From positions 1 through 33,280 of the IMG/VR virus record IMGVR_UViG_3300041809_001455: a stretch of 33,280 nt of DNA. One strand, 5' to 3'. This stretch comes from a virus. The notes beneath the pieces were generated by a model. The model made no database searches and had not been told where the DNA came from. It saw nothing but the letters and a program-made list of their open reading frames with translations. Positions 1 to 5,753 of the stretch are shown here, in pieces. Position 1 is the first letter of the stretch; every line of letters starts with the position of its first letter. Made by a program: the position numbers and the translations under genes.

Positions 1-114
1 TGACCTCAGGGTCTTTAACAACGCCGCGCTCACCGCGTTCGAGGCTCCGGCTGCGACTGACCTCAGGGTCTTTAACAACGCCGCGCTCACCGCGTTCGAA
101 GCTCCGGCCAAAAG
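1..114 (+). repeat. 57-bp tandem repeat, two copies, coding
   Basis: Two adjacent 57-bp units (1-57 and 58-114) are nearly identical. The single internal difference, GAG versus GAA, is synonymous in the frame starting at base 2 and would change Arg to Lys in the frame starting at base 3, which supports frame 2 as the coding one. The unit length is a multiple of three (19 codons). The array is cut by the window edge, so its full copy number is unknown. Confidence 0.9.
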
Positions 115-127
115 AGGGGCAAAATGA
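2..127 (+). CDS. C-terminal end of a leucine/alanine-rich 19-residue repeat protein (5' end missing)
   Basis: The open frame enters from the left edge and encodes two copies of a 19-residue unit beginning DLRVFNNAALTAFEAPA, then a short basic tail KRGAK and a stop at 125-127. The regularly spaced Leu, Asn and Ala resemble the solenoid-type repeats (leucine-rich-like or beta-helical) found in some phage and bacterial surface or host-interaction proteins. That comparison rests on the pattern only. The stop overlaps the next gene's ATG (ATGA), so the two are probably translated together. It may be a separate gene from the pentapeptide gene at the right edge: the repeat types differ, and joining the edges directly would put them in different frames, although a gap between them is likely. 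Confidence 0.7.
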   Translation, partial: DLRVFNNAALTAFEAPAATDLRVFNNAALTAFEAPAKRGAK

Positions 128-375
128 AAAACCGCATGACTAAAAACCACGACGAAATCATAAATCTCAATTCGTGGAGAATCGCCCTAAAGGATAAGTT
201 CGAAGAAGCGTTGCTGCCTGACGTTAGATATGGGCGCATGTGTGCTACCGTGTTTTTCGCGCCGATTGTTTTCCAAACGTGGGCTTGCGAGATCATGAGC
301 GAGAACCTACGCCTAACGCGTGCTATCCTAGCGGCAATGTACGCGGTTAAGAAAACATGGACAGAGAGAAAATGA
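124..375 (+). CDS. hypothetical protein, 83 aa
   Basis: This ATG overlaps the upstream stop codon (ATGA) and is preceded by the Shine-Dalgarno-like AGAGGGG at a good distance, so translation coupled to the repeat-protein gene is likely. The product is basic, with a hydrophobic middle (around residues 42-52, ATVFFAPIVF) that is too short for a confident membrane helix. I recognise no family. It starts a run of short + strand genes with tight spacing, typical of phage early regions. Confidence 0.6.
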   Translation: MKNRMTKNHDEIINLNSWRIALKDKFEEALLPDVRYGRMCATVFFAPIVFQTWACEIMSENLRLTRAILAAMYAVKKTWTERK

Positions 376-406
376 GCAACCAACCCAAAAATAAAGAAGA
401 GTGTTC

Positions 407-574
407 ATGATGAATATCGCACAAGTTTTAGCATTATGTATTTTTTCGTTTATTATGGGGCAATTTTTTGGTATAGCAATTATTGCGTTTTTCATCGGCG
501 CAACGCGGGGGCCGGAAGAAGAGCAGGAAGTCGCCGAGCTGCCCGATAATGTAACCCCATTGAGGAGAGAATAA
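407..574 (+). CDS. small single-pass membrane protein, 55 aa
   Basis: The reading frame starts with two consecutive ATGs (407 and 410) behind AAGAAGAG. The first 33 residues contain a strongly hydrophobic segment rich in Ile, Phe and Ala with few charges, predicted to span the membrane. An acidic segment (PEEEQEVAEL) and a short tail follow. The stop at 572-574 directly abuts the ATG of the HTH gene at 575, so the two are probably co-translated. Function is unknown; small inner-membrane proteins in phage early operons are often superinfection-exclusion or lysis-timing factors, but nothing here shows which. Confidence 0.6.
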   Translation: MMNIAQVLALCIFSFIMGQFFGIAIIAFFIGATRGPEEEQEVAELPDNVTPLRRE

Positions 575-838
575 ATGAATGACGAACGACTAGAAATTTC
601 AACGCAAGAAAGACTTATTGCGTGGCGGATTAGGCAGGGCTTATCACAAGCCTCCGCCGCTATAGTTTTCCGTCGCTGTCGCAGAATGTATCAGTATCTT
701 GAGTCGGGACAGCATCTTGGAGGAGTTGTCGGGAAAAATAAATTGCCTCCGGACATCGACGATCTTGCTCGTCTTTACGAACTAACTCATAAAAAGCGCA
801 CAAAGAAAAATGCGAAAAAAAGTGCGGCGACGGCTTAA
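575..838 (+). CDS. helix-turn-helix (XRE/Cro-like) DNA-binding protein, 87 aa
   Basis: Residues 11-50 follow the XRE/Cro layout: a first helix (QERLIAWRIRQG), the turn-region signature LSQASAAIVF, then a recognition-helix stretch and a YLESGQ-type segment usual at the end of the third helix. The C terminus is Lys-rich (KKRTKKNAKKS), suitable for nonspecific DNA contact. It starts right after the membrane-protein gene with a GGAGAG ribosome site inside that gene's end. The likely role is transcription regulator of the early region. It is the only HTH candidate I see, so it is also the best candidate to bind the palindromes described elsewhere in this answer (inference). Confidence 0.65.
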   Translation: MNDERLEISTQERLIAWRIRQGLSQASAAIVFRRCRRMYQYLESGQHLGGVVGKNKLPPDIDDLARLYELTHKKRTKKNAKKSAATA

Positions 839-977
839 TTAAACGGCATGATGTGCGCGGAGAACGAAAAGAACGCGCTGCCCCTCGTTGTCACAACCCA
901 TTAAGCCTCGTCCTCGCCGCTGGACGTTTGGAGTACGGGGCGATTTTTAAGCCTTTACCAGATTTTTTGTTTTTTGA
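839..977. other. intergenic region between convergent genes; weak terminator-like structure
   Basis: This spacer separates the + HTH gene from the - VRR-NUC gene. GCCCC (880-884) can pair with GGGGC (937-941), enclosing a small CGTCC/GGACG stem (909-926), and the outer pair is followed by GATTTTT. That could end transcription of the left + operon, but the stems are short and the loop is long. I see no gene here. Confidence 0.35.
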
Positions 978-1421
978 CTACGGTTGATATTTTTTCAATG
1001 GAATTTGAAGTTCAGAAACGGCCATTCTGCAATCTTCCAAGGAACGAATCACAAAATGCGGAATGCCAACTCGGTCTAAATCTGAAATAAAATCTTTCTG
1101 ATTTTGAGATAAACTTCCTTCTTCGCTTTTAATCTCGAAATAAGCCGTTCGACATGGAGACCAGTGTAAAATCAAGTCTAAAACGCCGGATCGCGCCCCA
1201 AGCTTTACAAGCTTATTCCACATAATCGCGGCGCGCGGAACAGCGTGGCCTCGAATAAAAACAACCTCGCTTCCACCATCGAATCCGTTGGGTATATGAT
1301 AAACAATCCCATCAATATTCGAGAAAAGCCAACTAAAACAAAGGACATGAATCGGGTCTTCGAGCTTGCGCGGTTTTGCGCGCATCGTCTTAGATGCTGA
1401 TAGTGATTTTTTCCAGCGCAT
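978..1421 (-). CDS. VRR-NUC domain nuclease, 147 aa
   Basis: The product carries the signature of small phage VRR-NUC endonucleases (PD-(D/E)XK superfamily): GARSGVLDL with Asp at residue 82, FEIKSEEG with Glu 96 and Lys 98, then SLSQNQKDF with Gln 107. These correspond to the D, ExK and Q positions of the nuclease core. The family cuts or trims branched or ssDNA-containing structures during recombination and replication. The frame is open further to a TTG at 1463, but a TATAAT box at 1453-1458 on this strand would put the transcript start downstream of that TTG, so I prefer the ATG at 1421, which follows AAAAAGGGG closely. It is the only - strand gene within the early + block. Confidence 0.8.
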   Translation of the reverse strand: MRWKKSLSASKTMRAKPRKLEDPIHVLCFSWLFSNIDGIVYHIPNGFDGGSEVVFIRGHAVPRAAIMWNKLVKLGARSGVLDLILHWSPCRTAYFEIKSEEGSLSQNQKDFISDLDRVGIPHFVIRSLEDCRMAVSELQIPLKKYQP

Positions 1422-1449
1422 CCCCTTTTTATAGCACAAAACTTTTCCC

Positions 1450-1478
1450 TTGATTATATGCAATCATTGCGTTATATG
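1450..1478 (+). promoter_or_regulatory. candidate sigma70-type promoter for the + operon at 1511
   Basis: TTGATT (1450-1455) and TATATG (1473-1478) are separated by 17 bp, in the divergent gap between the VRR-NUC gene and the 1511 gene. Transcription would begin near 1485, about 25 bases before the ATG. Confidence 0.45.
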
Positions 1479-1481
1479 AAA
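1453..1481 (-). promoter_or_regulatory. candidate promoter for VRR-NUC gene, overlapping the opposite promoter
   Basis: On the - strand a perfect TATAAT occupies 1458-1453, with a weak TTTCAT at 1481-1476 and a 17-bp spacer. A TG lies two bases ahead of the -10 box (TGCATATAAT). It overlaps the + promoter almost completely, so the two are likely to exclude each other. Confidence 0.45.
1460..1470. promoter_or_regulatory. 11-bp palindrome GCAA-TCA-TTGC, candidate operator
   Basis: GCAATCATTGC is a perfect palindrome about a central C. It lies inside the spacers of both divergent candidate promoters, an ideal place for a dimeric repressor. The same half-sites with the same 3-bp spacing recur in the promoter at 32891-32920. 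Confidence 0.5.
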
Positions 1482-1510
1482 AATACCTTTTGACATGATT
1501 CGTGGACAAG

Positions 1511-1915
1511 ATGTTCTTAGACAAAAATAAAGTTTTCATTCTTCCGTGCGACGGCACGCCCGAGGGATACGACGAACCCATGACGGAGCCGCGCACTGGA
1601 TATTTTGCCGTGAAGTTTGGCAAGGGCCAGCTTGAGCGTGCGTTGTTTGTTTTCCGCGCCCCGGCATATTGGCAGATCAATCTTGACGGCTTTCTCGTTG
1701 CTCCGGCCTCGTCCGATTGGCGTGAAGCTTTCGGAGACATTTATAAAACAGCTCAAAAATTCGGCGGCATTCTTCTTGGTCGAGTTATCTCGGTCGATCA
1801 ATATGTCCGCCTCGTCAAAGCTCGCGCAGCCGACAAAGAACGGGGGATCGACCTGTCGGGCCGAGTGGATTTAAACACGGTCGAAATCCCCTCTTTTCAG
1901 AGTAAGGAAAAATGA
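1511..1915 (+). CDS. hypothetical phage protein, 134 aa
   Basis: I chose the ATG at 1511; an in-frame GTG at 1502 is possible and neither has a clear ribosome site. The protein is soluble, mixed alpha/beta in appearance (for example GYFAVKFGKGQLERALFVF and DWREAFGDIYKTAQKFG), with no membrane segment. I do not recognise a family. Its stop overlaps the ATG of the coiled-coil gene (ATGATG at 1912), so they form a translational pair. It is the first gene after the candidate divergent promoter at 1450-1478. Confidence 0.65.
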   Translation: MFLDKNKVFILPCDGTPEGYDEPMTEPRTGYFAVKFGKGQLERALFVFRAPAYWQINLDGFLVAPASSDWREAFGDIYKTAQKFGGILLGRVISVDQYVRLVKARAADKERGIDLSGRVDLNTVEIPSFQSKEK

Positions 1916-2685
1916 TGGACGAAGAATCGCGTTTTGAAATTGGGGGAAACAACCCCCCAAACCCTCAAGGGCTTTTGCAGGAAAAGCTTCTTGAAAGCAC
2001 AATGGAATTGCGAAACCGCTATGATGAATTGATCGAGGCTCTTCCCCGCGTTCCCGCGCAATGCGACGACGACGAAACGGCGGGCAAAATGGGGGATTTT
2101 GTCAAGCTTCTGACTTCATGCCAGAAAGCGTTTGAGACAAAGCGCGTCGGCGAGAAGGAGCCTTATCTTTCGCTTTCTCGATCGGTTGACGGTTTCTTCA
2201 AAAAATACACCGAGACGCTCGAGACATCGGCGAAGAAAATTTCCGATTCGCTCGGGGTCTATCTCCGGCGCAAGGAAGCAGAGAGGCGCAAACAGGCAGA
2301 GGAAGCCGCCCGATTGCAACGAGAAGAATCGGAAAGGCTCGCTCGCGAGGCGGAAATGCTCGCAAAGGCGAATATGCCGGAAGCATCGAATGACGCTCTC
2401 GGCGAGGCTGTGCGTGCCGAAGAATTGGCGCAGAAGTCCGAGAAGCAAGCCGAAGCAAAGCCCGCAGAGCTTGCCCACACGCGCGGCGATTACGGGAGCT
2501 TGGCGACGTTGCGGACGGTTTGGGTCGGCGAGATCGTCGATAAGAAGGCCGTTGACCTTGAATCGCTGCGACCCTTTATGTCGGACGACGTTCTGCAAAA
2601 GCTTGTGAATGCGGCGGTCAAGGCCGGGTTCCGCGAGCTGCGCGGAGTCAAGATTTTCGAACGCTCCGACGCGATGGTGCGGTGA
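1912..2685 (+). CDS. coiled-coil phage protein, 257 aa
   Basis: The N terminus contains the phage-typical GGNNPPNP stretch. The middle (about residues 110-185) is a long, highly charged Glu/Lys/Arg/Ala helix that should form a coiled coil (KEAERRKQAEEAARLQREE). The C-terminal 60 residues form a compact domain ending ELRGVKIFERSDAM, which I recall from phage proteins encoded next to recombination genes. The role is unknown; a scaffold or DNA-handling partner in replication or recombination is an inference from position. The start overlaps the previous stop, and its own stop overlaps the following small membrane gene (TGATG). Confidence 0.75.
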   Translation: MMDEESRFEIGGNNPPNPQGLLQEKLLESTMELRNRYDELIEALPRVPAQCDDDETAGKMGDFVKLLTSCQKAFETKRVGEKEPYLSLSRSVDGFFKKYTETLETSAKKISDSLGVYLRRKEAERRKQAEEAARLQREESERLAREAEMLAKANMPEASNDALGEAVRAEELAQKSEKQAEAKPAELAHTRGDYGSLATLRTVWVGEIVDKKAVDLESLRPFMSDDVLQKLVNAAVKAGFRELRGVKIFERSDAMVR

Positions 2686-2852
2686 TGATTTTTTGCGTGA
2701 AAATCGCGCTGCTTTGCGTCTCGATTATCTTTTCAGCCGCAGGCGGAATGTTCGCCGAAGAAAAAGTGCAAACCGGAAAAGACAAAAGAGCGTCTGCCGG
2801 AACCGGGTTAATTCTCGGCTTTTTGTTCGGTATCCTAGCAATCTTTTTATAG
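2685..2852 (+). CDS. small two-helix membrane protein, 55 aa
   Basis: The ATG overlaps the previous stop (TGATG), so translation is likely coupled. Residues 1-20 and 40-55 are strongly hydrophobic, and a charged 18-residue stretch (EEKVQTGKDKR) lies between them, giving a predicted helical hairpin in the membrane. The stop at 2850-2852 lies just before the AGGGGG ribosome site of the HIRAN gene. No family is recognised; it could be an accessory exclusion or inner-membrane modulator, but this is not shown. Confidence 0.6.
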   Translation: MIFCVKIALLCVSIIFSAAGGMFAEEKVQTGKDKRASAGTGLILGFLFGILAIFL

Positions 2853-2861
2853 GGGGTTAAA

Positions 2862-3182
2862 ATGGCATTCGAAGTTCAAAACAAATTCACTACTAAAATC
2901 GCAGGAATCTTCAAATATCCCGAGGCGAAGGAAGTTAATAAAAAGACCATCGCGGGCACGCCCCTCAAATTCGACCGGGAACCGACAAATCCATACGATG
3001 CGAACGCAATCGCACTTTCGTTGCCGAATGTGGACGACTCCGGTCTTATGCTCGGGTGGGTTCGCTGCGGATATATCCCGAAAGTTGAGGCCGCAAAGCT
3101 CGTCGGCGTCGAGATCGAGAGCGTCGTCAAAGGCGCAGCTTGGGACGAGATAATTATCACCACAAAAGAGCAAATCCCGTAG
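2862..3182 (+). CDS. stand-alone HIRAN-domain protein, 106 aa
   Basis: The protein is almost only a HIRAN domain: an N-terminal strand (TKIAGIFKYP), the hallmark LKFDREPTNPYDANAIAL around residues 44-61, then LGWVRCGYIPKVEAAKLV at residues 66-83. HIRAN domains, best known from Rad5/HLTF, bind single-stranded DNA 3' ends and occur alone in some phages and bacteria. The ribosome site is AGGGGG six bases before the ATG. With the clamp, VRR-NUC and recombination-type genes nearby, a role at replication or recombination ends is a reasonable inference. Confidence 0.8.
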   Translation: MAFEVQNKFTTKIAGIFKYPEAKEVNKKTIAGTPLKFDREPTNPYDANAIALSLPNVDDSGLMLGWVRCGYIPKVEAAKLVGVEIESVVKGAAWDEIIITTKEQIP

Positions 3183-3188
3183 CGAAAC

Positions 3189-3213
3189 GCTTGCGCTTTT
3201 CAAAGGCGCAAGC
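3189..3213 (+). other. intergenic hairpin
   Basis: GCTTGCGC (3189-3196) pairs perfectly with GCGCAAGC (3206-3213) across a 9-base loop, in the 67-base gap between the HIRAN gene and the next + gene. There is no T-run after it in either direction, so it is more likely an RNA-stability or processing element than a terminator. Confidence 0.5.
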
Positions 3214-3249
3214 TAAGCTGCGAATCAACCTTCAACCGGAGAAGATGCA

Positions 3250-4362
3250 ATGACACAGATACCGAATAAAGACCTCCCGAAACCTCTGCAAACGCCGGAG
3301 CCAGAGCCAGCCCCGCATCAAGAGCTTATGCCCGCGCCGTCGCGCGCTCAGACGCTCAATCCCTTCGAGAACGAGCGCAAGAATGTCGCGGCGACATCGA
3401 GCGCCGGGGCCGAAGTCCATCGCGCCGTCGCGGAAGTTCAGGCGGCGATTATGCTCGCAAAGCAATTCCCCCGCGATAAGGTCGAGGCCGTTGATCGCAT
3501 TCTCGTGCAATGCACACGCATCTCGCTCGCCGAATCCGCTATCTATTCCTATCCGAAGGGCGGGCAGGAAATCACCGGGCCGAGCATTCGGCTTGCCGAG
3601 GTGATCGCGCAGAATTGGGGCAACTTTCAATTCGGGTGGGATGAGCTAAACCGCCAAGGCAACCAGAGCGAAATTCTCGCCTTTGCGTGGGATGTCGAAA
3701 CGAACGTCAGACGCACCATGAAGTTTTTCGTGAAGCATTGGCGCGACACGAAAAAGGGAGGCTATGCTATCAAGGACGAGCGCGATATTTACGAGCTTTG
3801 CGCCAATCAAGCGCAGCGCCGCGTGCGCGCCTGCATCCTGAACACAATCCCCGGCGATGTCGTCGAGGCTGCGGTCAACGAATGCGAGCGCACGCTCACG
3901 ATGAAATCGCCTTGCACGCCCGAAGCGATAAAGAAGCTTCTCGCGGCTTTCGAGAAAATCGGCGTCTCAAAGGCTCAGATTGAGAAGCGCCTCGGGCGCA
4001 AGGTCGAGGCGGAAAGCATGAACGGCGCGATTATGGCGCAACTCCGCAAGATTTACGCGGGCATTCGCGACGGCATGAGCGAGCCGGAGGAATTTTTTGA
4101 ACCTGAACTTCCGTCCGAATTATCCGATTCTGCAAAAGATTCTTCGTCGAAATCTCCTGAGCCGAGTGATTGGGATTCCGTTATCGACGAATTAATTTTT
4201 GGTCTTCAAGGCTGCGCCGACCAAAAAACGATTGATGCTTACATGGAAGAGATTGCCGATCAAATTAAGACAATCTCTCAAAAAGCGGGGCCAACAGCTT
4301 GCACAAAATGGGCTAGGGCCTATGCAAAAAGATGCGAAGAATTGGCCCCTACAAAGAAGTAA
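3250..4362 (+). CDS. conserved phage protein, probable recombination-module component, 370 aa
   Basis: The first 40 residues are Pro/Glu-rich and look disordered. The core (about residues 55-225) contains stretches I recall from a conserved phage family: EVQAAIMLAKQFPRD, ITGPSIRLAEVIAQNWGN, FAWDVETN, and YELCANQAQRRVRACILN followed by IPGDVVEAAVNECE. Members sit among phage recombination genes and may be single-strand annealing proteins, but I cannot show the fold here. The C terminus (from about 275) is acidic, Ser-rich and then helical. The start is behind GGAGA at 3238-3242. It precedes the clamp gene by one small gene, consistent with a DNA-metabolism operon. Confidence 0.7.
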   Translation: MTQIPNKDLPKPLQTPEPEPAPHQELMPAPSRAQTLNPFENERKNVAATSSAGAEVHRAVAEVQAAIMLAKQFPRDKVEAVDRILVQCTRISLAESAIYSYPKGGQEITGPSIRLAEVIAQNWGNFQFGWDELNRQGNQSEILAFAWDVETNVRRTMKFFVKHWRDTKKGGYAIKDERDIYELCANQAQRRVRACILNTIPGDVVEAAVNECERTLTMKSPCTPEAIKKLLAAFEKIGVSKAQIEKRLGRKVEAESMNGAIMAQLRKIYAGIRDGMSEPEEFFEPELPSELSDSAKDSSSKSPEPSDWDSVIDELIFGLQGCADQKTIDAYMEEIADQIKTISQKAGPTACTKWARAYAKRCEELAPTKK

Positions 4363-4371
4363 GGAGTCATC

Positions 4372-4662
4372 ATGATCGAAGAAGAACAAGCCCTGTCCGA
4401 AATGCCCGAATTTCTCAACCGAACCAAAGGAGACAAAATGAAAAACGAACATAAAGAAGAAACGGAACAACAATGTGATGCTTCGGAATCTGAATCCGAT
4501 ATGGTTGACAAAGCGGAGGACAAACAAATTGATGAATCCGTATCGCTCACTCTCGATGAATTATTGAAGCGCATCAAGACAATGACCGAAAAACGGGACG
4601 CGCTTACCGAGGCTCTAAGCGCACACAAGAAAATGGCTCAAAAACTTATCGGGAGGATGTAA
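4372..4662 (+). CDS. acidic coiled-coil hypothetical protein, 96 aa
   Basis: There are two good starts: ATG 4372 behind AAGGAG, and in-frame ATG 4438 behind AAAGGAG. The product is very acidic through residue 50 (EEETEQQ, SESESDMVDK) and then forms an amphipathic helix (LDELLKRIKTMTEKRDALTEAL). It lies three bases before the sliding-clamp gene with its stop next to that ATG. Function is unknown; I see no clamp-binding peptide of the QxxL type that I would defend. Confidence 0.6.
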   Translation: MIEEEQALSEMPEFLNRTKGDKMKNEHKEETEQQCDASESESDMVDKAEDKQIDESVSLTLDELLKRIKTMTEKRDALTEALSAHKKMAQKLIGRM

Positions 4663-4664
4663 TC

Positions 4665-5387
4665 ATGAGTAAGATTGTTCTGTCTCTGGAAACCCTCGAA
4701 AAACTGAAACGCTTCGCTTCGACCGAGGAGACGCGATATTATCTAAACGGGCTGTACTTTCATTATCGAGCCGACCGCAAGGACTTCGTGATTATGGCAA
4801 CTAACGGTCACTATGCCGTTGTGTTCAAAAGCGCACGTCCGTGGGATGGTGAGGCGTTCGAAAGCTTCATTCTTCCAAGCAGCGATATATTAGGAAGCAA
4901 ATCGTTTGTGGACTCGGAGTATTCCGAGCACGAGGACGAATACGGTTACTCGTATTTTGAGAAAAACAATCCACTTGTTCATGTCGCCATCGACACGGAG
5001 ACAAAGCGCATTGCGTTTCTGAATGCCGATATAAAACCCATCGGAGCAATCCCCGCAGATCAAATCCTTTCCGAAGGGTTGTCCAAAAAATTCACGCCGA
5101 TTGACGGGACATACCCAGAATATGAGAGAACGTTCCCGAAGCCCGAAGACCTGACCGGATGCGAGACCGTCGCGTTCAATGTTAAATATCTCGCCGACAT
5201 TGTGGGTATCTCTTCCACAGATCATGCGTCGTTTTTCATCAACAAAGACAACAACGCCCCCTCGATTGCGTTCATCCAAGAGCCGGACAACGATGAATAT
5301 GTTTTTCTCCTGATGCCCGTCGTTCTGGCGCGAGGGAAAAGCACGGACAAATATCCCGAATGGATTGTCAGAAAGGAGAAGATGTAA
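4665..5387 (+). CDS. DNA polymerase III beta-clamp-like (sliding clamp) protein, 240 aa
   Basis: Several beta-clamp landmarks are visible in order: TRYYLNGLYFHY with ATNGHYAVVF (residues 23-53), equivalent to the cellular TRYYLNG...ATDGHRLA; IDGTYPEYERTFP (about 147-159), equivalent to the IDG-(F/Y)PDY-R strand; FNVKYLADIV, and a terminal VFLLMPV like the cellular YVLMP. At 240 residues it is much shorter than host DnaN (about 365), so it probably keeps only part of the three-domain ring or has shrunken domains. The likely role is a phage processivity factor, or a decoy that competes with the host clamp. A stop at 5385-5387 precedes the GapR-like gene by two bases. Confidence 0.8.
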   Translation: MSKIVLSLETLEKLKRFASTEETRYYLNGLYFHYRADRKDFVIMATNGHYAVVFKSARPWDGEAFESFILPSSDILGSKSFVDSEYSEHEDEYGYSYFEKNNPLVHVAIDTETKRIAFLNADIKPIGAIPADQILSEGLSKKFTPIDGTYPEYERTFPKPEDLTGCETVAFNVKYLADIVGISSTDHASFFINKDNNAPSIAFIQEPDNDEYVFLLMPVVLARGKSTDKYPEWIVRKEKM

Positions 5388-5389
5388 TC

Positions 5390-5653
5390 ATGGTCGAGGG
5401 TGTGGGTCACAACTCTGGCGGCGTATCCGGTGAACGTCTCCGCAGCCTGATTGGGCGGATTGAGAAGCTTGAAGAGGATAAAGCCGCCGTCAGCGAGGAC
5501 ATCAAAGAGGTCTACGCCGAGGCCAAGGGCACAGGATTCAACGTGCCGACAATTCGACAGATTGTTAAGCTCCGCAAGATGGAATTGGAGAAACGGCGCG
5601 AGAACGCGGAATTGTTGAGTTTATATCAGTCAGCTATCGGCATGGAGGAATAA
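5390..5653 (+). CDS. GapR/DUF2312-family DNA-binding protein, 87 aa
   Basis: After the GVGHNSGG leader the protein is an alpha-helical DUF2312/GapR unit: LRSLIGRIEKLEEDKAAVSE, DIKEVYAEAKGTGFN, then TIRQIVKLRKMELEKRR. GapR is an alphaproteobacterial nucleoid protein that encircles overtwisted DNA ahead of replication and transcription and stimulates topoisomerases. I chose ATG 5390; an upstream in-frame ATG at 5360 lies inside the clamp gene and would add ten unrelated residues. The AAGGAG 11 bases upstream lies in the clamp gene's end, so the pair is coupled. It is the main clue to an alphaproteobacterial host. Confidence 0.85.
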   Translation: MVEGVGHNSGGVSGERLRSLIGRIEKLEEDKAAVSEDIKEVYAEAKGTGFNVPTIRQIVKLRKMELEKRRENAELLSLYQSAIGMEE

Positions 5654-5674
5654 AAGAATCCTGCTCGGGTAGGT

Positions 5675-5725
5675 GGTGGGGATGGAATGAGGCGGGATAC
5701 GCAACCCGCACATCCCCACCGATTT
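5675..5725 (+). terminator. strong nested hairpin with short T-run between GapR-like and cold-shock genes
   Basis: GGTGGGGATG (5675-5684) pairs perfectly with CATCCCCACC (5711-5720), and inside it GCGGG (5692-5696) pairs with CCCGC (5705-5709). GATTTTT follows at once (5721-5727). This reads as a + strand intrinsic terminator or attenuator ahead of the cold-shock gene. Since cold-shock mRNAs often carry structured leaders, a leader role is also possible. Confidence 0.7.
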
Positions 5726-5753
5726 TTAACACAAACAGGAAAGGACTAAAGAA

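Noticed and set aside
1-114. Possible CRISPR-like or attachment-site repeats at the left edge
   Set aside because: The units are directly adjacent without spacers, are a multiple of three, and their one difference is synonymous, so they are coding repeats.
1617-1874. Several 80-100 codon frames overlapping the 1511-1915 gene
   Set aside because: They lie in alternative frames of an operon gene with coupled neighbours; none has a start signal.
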